Shown in pieces: positions 58,942-64,000 of a stretch of 64,000 nt of DNA; position 1 is the stretch's first letter, and every line of letters starts with the position of its first letter. Below the pieces are notes generated by a model. That model was not told where the DNA came from, made no database searches, and was given only the letters and a program-made list of their open reading frames with translations. This stretch comes from DASQJL01 sp036380835 (GTDB taxonomy: Bacteria; Eisenbacteria; RBG-16-71-46; SZUA-252). The position numbers and the translations under genes were made by a program. The DNA is taken from positions 62,001 to 126,000 of the forward strand of contig DASVDZ010000095.1 in assembly GCA_036380835.1 (NCBI GenBank). The letters are read 5' to 3'.

Positions 58942-60171
58942 TCAGTACTCGCGCCAGCGCATGGCGACGTTCTGGATGAGCCCGACCTGGAGGAAGCTGG
59001 TGAGCAAGGAGGTTCCCCCGTAGCTCAGGAGTGGCAACGGCAGGCCCGTGACGGGGGCGAGACCGACCGTCATGCAGACGTTCACGAGGACATGGTACAG
59101 GAAGATGGACGTCAATCCAATGGCCAGGAGCCCGGCGAAGCGGTTCCGCGCCCGGTGCGCCACCTGGATGCCCCGGACGATCAGGACGAGGTAGAGGATC
59201 GTGACCAGCGCCGATCCGAAGAACCCGGTCTCCTCCCCCACCACCGAGAAGATGAAGTCGGTGTGCTGCTCCGGGAGGAACTCGAGGCCCTTCTGCGTCC
59301 CGTGGAGGAACCCCTTCCCCAGCACCTGCCCCGACCCGATCGCGATCTTCGACTGGATGATCTGGTATCCCGCGCCGTAGGAGTCGGCGGCGGGATCGAG
59401 GAACGTCGCGATGCGCTGCCGCTGGTAGGGCTGCAGGTGGTTCCAGACCTGCGGCGTCACGATGCCGACCGCCAGGTTCACGGACACCACCACCAGGATC
59501 GGCACGAGCCGCAGCCGCGAGCGATAGAGGACGACCGCGAGCACGGCGGCGAAGACGATCCACGCGGGCAGGAAGAACGACGCCGCCACGTTGATGACGG
59601 GGGTCACCAGCAGGAAGAGGTAGAGCATCGGGAGGCCGGCCCAGTAGAGCATCGTGATGAGGATCGTCAGGAACGTGACCGATGTCCCGAGGTCGGGCTG
59701 CTTGAGCACGAGCAGGAACGGCACGAACACGAAGAGGCAGGGCCGGACCAGCGATCGGATCTGGGTCAGGTCGAGCCTCCGCTCCGAGAGGAAGTTCGCG
59801 AGGAGGATGACCGTCGCGATCTTGGCCAGCTCCGAGGGCTGGAACTTGAGCGGCCCCCAGCCGAGCCACCGCTGCGCGCCGAGCCCGACGTGACCGATGA
59901 AGAGCGTGAGCACGAGCAGGGCGAGCCCCACGAAGTAGAGGAGCCAGGCCGTCCTGCCCGAGTAGACGCGGTACGGCACCGCGGCCGCGAGCGCGCCGCC
60001 TAAGAGCGCGATCGCGAGCCAGAGGAACTGCTTCAGGTAGAGGCCGTGCTCGGTCGCGGCCGACGGCATGGACGTGGCGCTGTAGACGAACGCGATGCCG
60101 ATGAGCGCGAGGAGCACCGTCGCCCAGAGCAGCGGGCGGTCGATGTCCTCGCTCAGGCGCGCGCCGAGCAC
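58942..60171 (-). CDS. rodA: RodA, SEDS glycosyltransferase for cell elongation
   Basis: RodA polymerises glycan strands of the lateral wall together with PBP2. The 409-residue protein has ten or so membrane helices. Typical loops seen: WLGWGPLKFQPSELAK, QPDLGTSVTFLTIL and LPLLSYGGTSLLTSF near the end. It starts at GTG 60171, 1 nt after the mrdA stop. Catalytic Asp is expected in the large periplasmic loop but I did not pin it down. Confidence 0.95.
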   Translation of the reverse strand: MLGARLSEDIDRPLLWATVLLALIGIAFVYSATSMPSAATEHGLYLKQFLWLAIALLGGALAAAVPYRVYSGRTAWLLYFVGLALLVLTLFIGHVGLGAQRWLGWGPLKFQPSELAKIATVILLANFLSERRLDLTQIRSLVRPCLFVFVPFLLVLKQPDLGTSVTFLTILITMLYWAGLPMLYLFLLVTPVINVAASFFLPAWIVFAAVLAVVLYRSRLRLVPILVVVSVNLAVGIVTPQVWNHLQPYQRQRIATFLDPAADSYGAGYQIIQSKIAIGSGQVLGKGFLHGTQKGLEFLPEQHTDFIFSVVGEETGFFGSALVTILYLVLIVRGIQVAHRARNRFAGLLAIGLTSIFLYHVLVNVCMTVGLAPVTGLPLPLLSYGGTSLLTSFLQVGLIQNVAMRWREY

Positions 60172-60172
60172 G

Positions 60173-62017
60173 TCAGCGGCTCGCGAGCACGCGGAGGCTT
60201 TCCGCCGCCGCCGGGTGGAAGTAGGCCTGCAGGACCTTCTGGGCGATGGGGGCGGCCTCGGTCCCGCCGTGCCCCGCGTTCTCGACGAGCACCGCGATCG
60301 CGATGCGCGGCGCCTCGGCCGGCGCGAAGCCGATGAAGAGCGCGTGGTCGTTCCCGTGGGGGTTCTGCGCGGTCCCCGTCTTCCCCGCGACGCGGATCGA
60401 ATCGACCTTGGCGGCGCCGCCGGTCCCGTGGGGGTCGTAGACCACCGCCTCCATCGCCGCCCGCACCGAGCCCGCGATCCGGGGCGGGATGTCGAGGCGC
60501 GTCTCGACCGTGTCGCGGAGGGCCGGAATCCCGGCGACCGGCCGGCCGTTCTCCTCGATCGACCGGAGCACGTGCGGGCGGACGAGCGTGCCGCCGTTCG
60601 CGATCAGCGCGGTGATCTGCGCGAGCTTCACGGGCGTGAGCGAGGTTTCGCCCTGACCGATCGCGAGATTCAGGATGAGCCCGCGGCTCCAGCGGCCGGC
60701 GCCATAGTGCCGGTCGTACCACGACGCGTCGGGGAAGAGTCCCCGCCTCTCCTGGGGCAAGTCGATGCCCGAACGGTCGGAGACGCGGAGCTTCCCCATG
60801 AACGCGGCGAGCCGTTCCAGGCCGACCCGCAGGCCGAGCTGATAGAAGTAGACGTCGCACGACTGCGCGATCGCGTCCCGCATGGCGAGCGTTCCGTGCC
60901 CCCGCGGATTCCAGCACTTGAACGCGCGCCGCCCGAACTGGAACGCCCCGTCGCACGTCTCGCGGAACGTCGTGCCGGGATCGATCGAACCCAGGAGGAG
61001 CCCCGCGAGCGCGACGAACGGCTTGATCGTCGAGCCGGGCGGATAGGCCGCCTGGATCGCCCGGTTGAAGAGGGGGTAGTTCCCCCCCTCGCTCAGCTGG
61101 GTCCACCGCTCCTGACTGATCCCCGTCGAGAATTCGTTGGGGTCGTAGTTCGGCTTGCTCGCGAGCGCGAGCACCTCTCCGGTCCGGCAGTCGAGCGCCA
61201 CGACCGCGCCGCGGGCCCCGGGAGCGAACGCGTCCTCCGCCGCCCGCTGGAGGTCGGCGTCGATCGTGAGCGTCAGGCTCGCCCCCCGGACCGGCAGCAC
61301 GGGTCGCTTGTCCCCGAGCAGCTCCGCCTTCCGTCCGAGCGCGTTCACCTCGACGAAGCGCTTCCCCGGCTGGCCCCTCAGATATCCCTCGTATTCCCGC
61401 TCCACCCCCATCCGACCGATCAGGTCGCCGCGCAGGTAGTCGGCGTGGTCGGGCGTATCGATCTCCTTGTCCGAGACCTCGCCGACGTATCCGAGCAGAT
61501 GGGATCCCATCTCCCCGTACGGATAGCGCCGGAGCGGCTCTGACTCGACCTCCACGCCCGGGAGCTCGGCCGCGTGCTCGGAGACGAACGCGACCGACTT
61601 GAGATCCGCGTTCCGCTTGAGGCGGATCGGGACGAAGGACTGGCGCTTCTCCTTCCCGACCTTGTCGCGGAGCACGTCGGGATCGACGCCCAGGATCGCG
61701 CCGAGACGGGTCACGGTCGAGTCGAGCGTCTGGGGGCGCCCGGCGTAGGCCTTGTCGAAGGGATCGAGCGTCACCGTGAACGACGGGATGTTGTCGGCGA
61801 GCAGGCGGCCGTTCCGGTCGCGGATCTCTCCACGCGGCGCGGCCAGGATCTCCACGCGGATCCGGTTCTCCTCCGAGAGCTCGCGGTACTTCGGGCCCTG
61901 GAGGACCTGCATCGTGAAGAGGCGGAGCAGCACGAGCGCGAAGATCGCGATCACCACGGCCGTGAGGTTCCGCGCGCGGAAGCGGCCGCCGCCCAGGGAT
62001 TCGGCGTCGAAGGCCAT
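60173..62017 (-). CDS. mrdA: penicillin-binding protein 2
   Basis: PBP2 is the transpeptidase of the elongation complex. The 614-residue protein has one N-terminal anchor helix (about 18-36) and a dimerisation domain with APRGEIRDRNGRLLA. The transpeptidase has Ser329-x-x-Lys332 (PPGSTIKPF), Ser386-Cys387-Asp388 (the SxD box) and Lys546-Thr-Gly (AGKTGTAQ). All catalytic residues are intact. Gene order mreC-mreD-mrdA-rodA is the conserved one. Confidence 0.96.
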   Translation of the reverse strand: MAFDAESLGGGRFRARNLTAVVIAIFALVLLRLFTMQVLQGPKYRELSEENRIRVEILAAPRGEIRDRNGRLLADNIPSFTVTLDPFDKAYAGRPQTLDSTVTRLGAILGVDPDVLRDKVGKEKRQSFVPIRLKRNADLKSVAFVSEHAAELPGVEVESEPLRRYPYGEMGSHLLGYVGEVSDKEIDTPDHADYLRGDLIGRMGVEREYEGYLRGQPGKRFVEVNALGRKAELLGDKRPVLPVRGASLTLTIDADLQRAAEDAFAPGARGAVVALDCRTGEVLALASKPNYDPNEFSTGISQERWTQLSEGGNYPLFNRAIQAAYPPGSTIKPFVALAGLLLGSIDPGTTFRETCDGAFQFGRRAFKCWNPRGHGTLAMRDAIAQSCDVYFYQLGLRVGLERLAAFMGKLRVSDRSGIDLPQERRGLFPDASWYDRHYGAGRWSRGLILNLAIGQGETSLTPVKLAQITALIANGGTLVRPHVLRSIEENGRPVAGIPALRDTVETRLDIPPRIAGSVRAAMEAVVYDPHGTGGAAKVDSIRVAGKTGTAQNPHGNDHALFIGFAPAEAPRIAIAVLVENAGHGGTEAAPIAQKVLQAYFHPAAAESLRVLASR

Positions 62018-62020
62018 CGG

Positions 62021-62515
62021 TCAGACCTCGTCCGCCAGGAACGAACGCCGCGAGAAGCGCTCGACCAGGAGGAGGAGCGCCAGCACGACGACCCCCGTGT
62101 AGAACGCGGAGGGGACCGCGACGCGCACCATCTGCTTGAGATAGAGAATCGGATCCCCCAACGACGTCACCGAGAAATAGATCAGATCGTGCGCCAGCAT
62201 CGCGAGCGAGAAGAAGGCGAACCGGACGCCCACGTTGGAACGATGGACGCGGAACCCGGCCTTGGCGACGAGGAAGCCCACGACCGTCTTGCAGAGGGCG
62301 TTCAGCCCGAGGGGACCGGAGGCGTCCAGGTCCTGGATCAGGCCCACGCCGAAGCCGCCCAGGGCGCCGGCCACGGGGCCCCGCATCCACCCGAAATAAA
62401 CCACGAAGGCGACGAGGAGGTCCGGCCGAATGCCGCCGATCTCGATCCGGTAGAGGAACGCCGCCTGGAGAACCAGCGCGATCAGGAGGACGAACGCGTC
62501 GCGGACCCCTTTCAC
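62021..62515 (-). CDS. mreD: rod shape-determining protein MreD
   Basis: The 164-residue membrane protein has five or so helices (LLIALVLQAAFLYRIEIGG, LLVAFVVYFGW and others) and a GLIQDLDASGPLGLNAL segment typical of MreD. It links MreB and MreC to the wall-building enzymes. GTG 62515 overlaps the mreC stop (GTGA). Confidence 0.92.
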   Translation of the reverse strand: MKGVRDAFVLLIALVLQAAFLYRIEIGGIRPDLLVAFVVYFGWMRGPVAGALGGFGVGLIQDLDASGPLGLNALCKTVVGFLVAKAGFRVHRSNVGVRFAFFSLAMLAHDLIYFSVTSLGDPILYLKQMVRVAVPSAFYTGVVVLALLLLVERFSRRSFLADEV

Positions 62516-63432
62516 GGAGCCGCCTTCGCGGCCGTCCCCGGCGCCGTCCCGGCCGCTTTCGCGGCCGCCGAGTCGGCGGAGGCCGGCGTCGCGGCGCTAT
62601 CCGGGAGATCCTCCGGGAAGAGGTCGGCCGGGGCCACCGCGCCGAGCGTGCTCGGCGTGTAGACGAGCACTTCCTCCAGCGACCGGAAGTTGACGGCGGG
62701 GACGATCTCGATCTCCTTCATGAGGCCGGTGTCCTCGAGGCCGACCCGCTCCACGCGCCCGACGCGAATCCCCGAGGGGAAGATGCCGCCGAGACCGGAG
62801 GTCACGATCATGTCGCCGGGCTTCACGTCCTCCTGCGAGGAGACGTAGAGGAGGTTGAGCAGCGGCCGGTCCCCGAACTCCCAGCGGATCACCCCGTCCA
62901 CGCGCGACCGTTCGACGCGGACGGCGACGGCGCAATCGCGGTTCAGGAGCGTGAGGACGCGGGCGGCGTGGCCGGTGGTCCGCTCCACCCGCCCCACGAG
63001 TCCTTCGGGGGTGAGCACCGCGCGGTCCTTGAGGACCCCGTCCGCTCCCCCCTTGTCGAGCGTGAGCGTGCCGCCCAGCCGGTCGATCCCGCGCCCGACG
63101 ACGCGGGTCGCGATCAGCTCGTAGGGATGGCGCTCCTTGAGCCCGAGGAGGCGGCGCAGCCGCTGGTTCTCGAGGCGGTCGCCGCGGGCGGCGTCGGCCT
63201 CGATCTCGAGCTCGACCAGGTGCGCCCGGAGGCGCTCGTTCTCCCAATACGTCCCGACGCCGCGGTCCCACCATCCGACGACCCAATCGACCGGGGCCAG
63301 GATCGTGTGCTGGAGGAACCACGCCGCGCGGATCTGATCGCTCGGCGCGAGCAGCATGAGGGCGAGCGAGACGGCGCAGGCGGAGACGAAAACGGTCCAG
63401 TCGGTTCGGCGCGAGAACAGGTTTCGGAGCAT
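62512..63432 (-). CDS. mreC: rod shape-determining protein MreC
   Basis: MreC is a periplasmic bitopic protein that scaffolds the elongation machinery. The 306-residue product has an N-terminal anchor (about 12-30), a coiled-coil (about 60-95: ENERLRAHLVELEIEADA) and the beta-rich core (IVTSGLGGIFPSGIRVG). The C-terminal 35 residues are an Ala/Pro/Asp-rich tail. I chose ATG 63432, just after mreB; the frame extends upstream as a shadow of mreB. Confidence 0.94.
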   Translation of the reverse strand: MLRNLFSRRTDWTVFVSACAVSLALMLLAPSDQIRAAWFLQHTILAPVDWVVGWWDRGVGTYWENERLRAHLVELEIEADAARGDRLENQRLRRLLGLKERHPYELIATRVVGRGIDRLGGTLTLDKGGADGVLKDRAVLTPEGLVGRVERTTGHAARVLTLLNRDCAVAVRVERSRVDGVIRWEFGDRPLLNLLYVSSQEDVKPGDMIVTSGLGGIFPSGIRVGRVERVGLEDTGLMKEIEIVPAVNFRSLEEVLVYTPSTLGAVAPADLFPEDLPDSAATPASADSAAAKAAGTAPGTAAKAAP

Positions 63433-63451
63433 CGGGGCGACTGCCCGAGAC

Positions 63452-64000
63452 TCAGTCGCGCACGACCGACATGAGCACCTTTTCGTACTGGGTGGGATCG
63501 TCCAGGATCTTCCCGGTACCGAGCACGACGCAGGAGAGCGGGTCCTCCGCAACCGTGATCGGGAGGTTGGTCGCCTCCCGGAGGAGCATGTCGATGCCGC
63601 GAAGCAGCGAGCCGCCGCCGGTCATGACGATCCCGCGGTCCACGATGTCGGACGCGAGCTCCGGGGGCGTCTTCTCGAGCGATTGCATGAGCGCGTCGAC
63701 GATCTGTTGGAGCGGCTCGCTCAGCGCCTCCCGCACCTCGACCGAGGAGATCTTCATCGTCTTGGGGATTCCCGCGACCAGGTCGCGCCCCTTGATCTCC
63801 ATCTCCTCCTCCTGCTCGAGGCGGAACGCCGATCCGATCTTGATCTTGATCTGCTCCGCCGTCTGCTCGCCGATGAGGAGGTTGTAGGCCTTCTTCACGT
63901 ACTGCACGATCGCTTCGTCCATCTCGTCGCCGCCGACGCGGATCGACTGTTGGTTCACGATCGAGTTGAGCGCCATGACCGCGATCTCGGTCGTGCCGCC
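63452..64000 (-). CDS. mreB: rod shape-determining protein MreB, 5' end cut by window edge
   Basis: The last 182 codons of this actin-like protein are visible; the N-terminus lies outside the window. The GGTTEIAVMALNSIV phosphate-2 loop region is at the edge. The rest matches MreB: IRVGGDEMDEAIVQYVKK, IGEQTAEQIKIKIGSA, DIVDRGIVMTGGGSLLRGID and VVLGTGKILDD. It polymerises under the membrane and guides cell-wall synthesis. It heads the mre operon. Confidence 0.97.
   Translation of the reverse strand, partial: GGTTEIAVMALNSIVNQQSIRVGGDEMDEAIVQYVKKAYNLLIGEQTAEQIKIKIGSAFRLEQEEEMEIKGRDLVAGIPKTMKISSVEVREALSEPLQQIVDALMQSLEKTPPELASDIVDRGIVMTGGGSLLRGIDMLLREATNLPITVAEDPLSCVVLGTGKILDDPTQYEKVLMSVVRD

Noticed and set aside
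1..64000. CRISPR arrays, insertion sequences, prophage or integron
   Set aside because: No spaced direct repeats, transposase, integrase or phage proteins were found; the content is core chromosomal.

Overview
This 64 kb window is very GC-rich and densely packed. It reads as a chromosomal segment of a Gram-negative, LPS-bearing bacterium. I find 54 protein genes (two cut by the window edges), and every one lies on the minus strand, so transcription runs from base 64000 towards base 1. I see no rRNA, tRNA, CRISPR array, transposase, integrase or phage gene. Kdo synthesis (kdsA, kdsB, kdsD), lptB/lptC, lgt, a BamD-like lipoprotein and TonB-linked outer-membrane proteins show a double membrane. 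HPr kinase, a mannose-family PTS, an archaeal-type phosphoglucose/phosphomannose isomerase, a GH57 branching enzyme and secreted proteins ending in FlgD/Por-like C-terminal domains suggest an FCB-related or deltaproteobacteria-like lineage. Candidatus Eisenbacteria is my best guess, but it is an inference from gene content, not a proven placement.

Layout, following transcription from right to left. (1) 64000-58014: cell shape and wall elongation, mreB-mreC-mreD-mrdA-rodA, then lgt. (2) 58009-50151: aroE, comF, a TIGR03960/DUF2344 radical SAM protein, rng, rplU, rpmA, mdh. (3) 50150-49831: a gene-free stretch with a striking 88-nt near-perfect inverted repeat. (4) 49830-48269: a membrane protein and a periplasmic TonB-C-domain protein. 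(5) 48240-43864: a promoter, possibly giving a leaderless transcript, then kdsB-pyrG-kdsA-kdsD. (6) 43843-30449: a promoter, then lptC-lptB-rpoN-hpf-hprK, a full mannose-type PTS (IIA, IIB, IIC, IID, HPr, EI), PGI/PMI, a sugar nucleotidyltransferase, metK, ahcY. (7) 30433-17970: ftsK, rimO, an unknown envelope protein, two TPR proteins (one BamD-like), nadD, polA, coaE, prfB (with the classic programmed +1 frameshift) and a phosphomannomutase/phosphoglucomutase. (8) 17931-1: mostly secreted or surface proteins: a repeat protein and a zinc-protease-like protein with C-terminal sorting-type domains, a DUF4912 protein, a GH57 branching enzyme, a haem-domain lipoprotein next to an outer-membrane barrel, tldD-tldE, and a TonB-dependent receptor followed by a large secreted protein cut by the left edge.

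The genes are tightly coupled: sixteen neighbouring pairs share a 4-nt start/stop overlap (GTGA or ATGA), and GTG starts are very common. The PTS, PGI/PMI, hexose-phosphate mutase, nucleotidyltransferase, Kdo and GH57 genes together describe sugar uptake feeding LPS, sugar-nucleotide and glycogen-like polymer synthesis. HprK and sigma-54 are in the same gene cluster and could link sugar supply to gene regulation. Most of the window is conserved core genome. The least-understood parts are the 88-nt inverted repeat, the surface-protein block at the left, and several unusual start arrangements.
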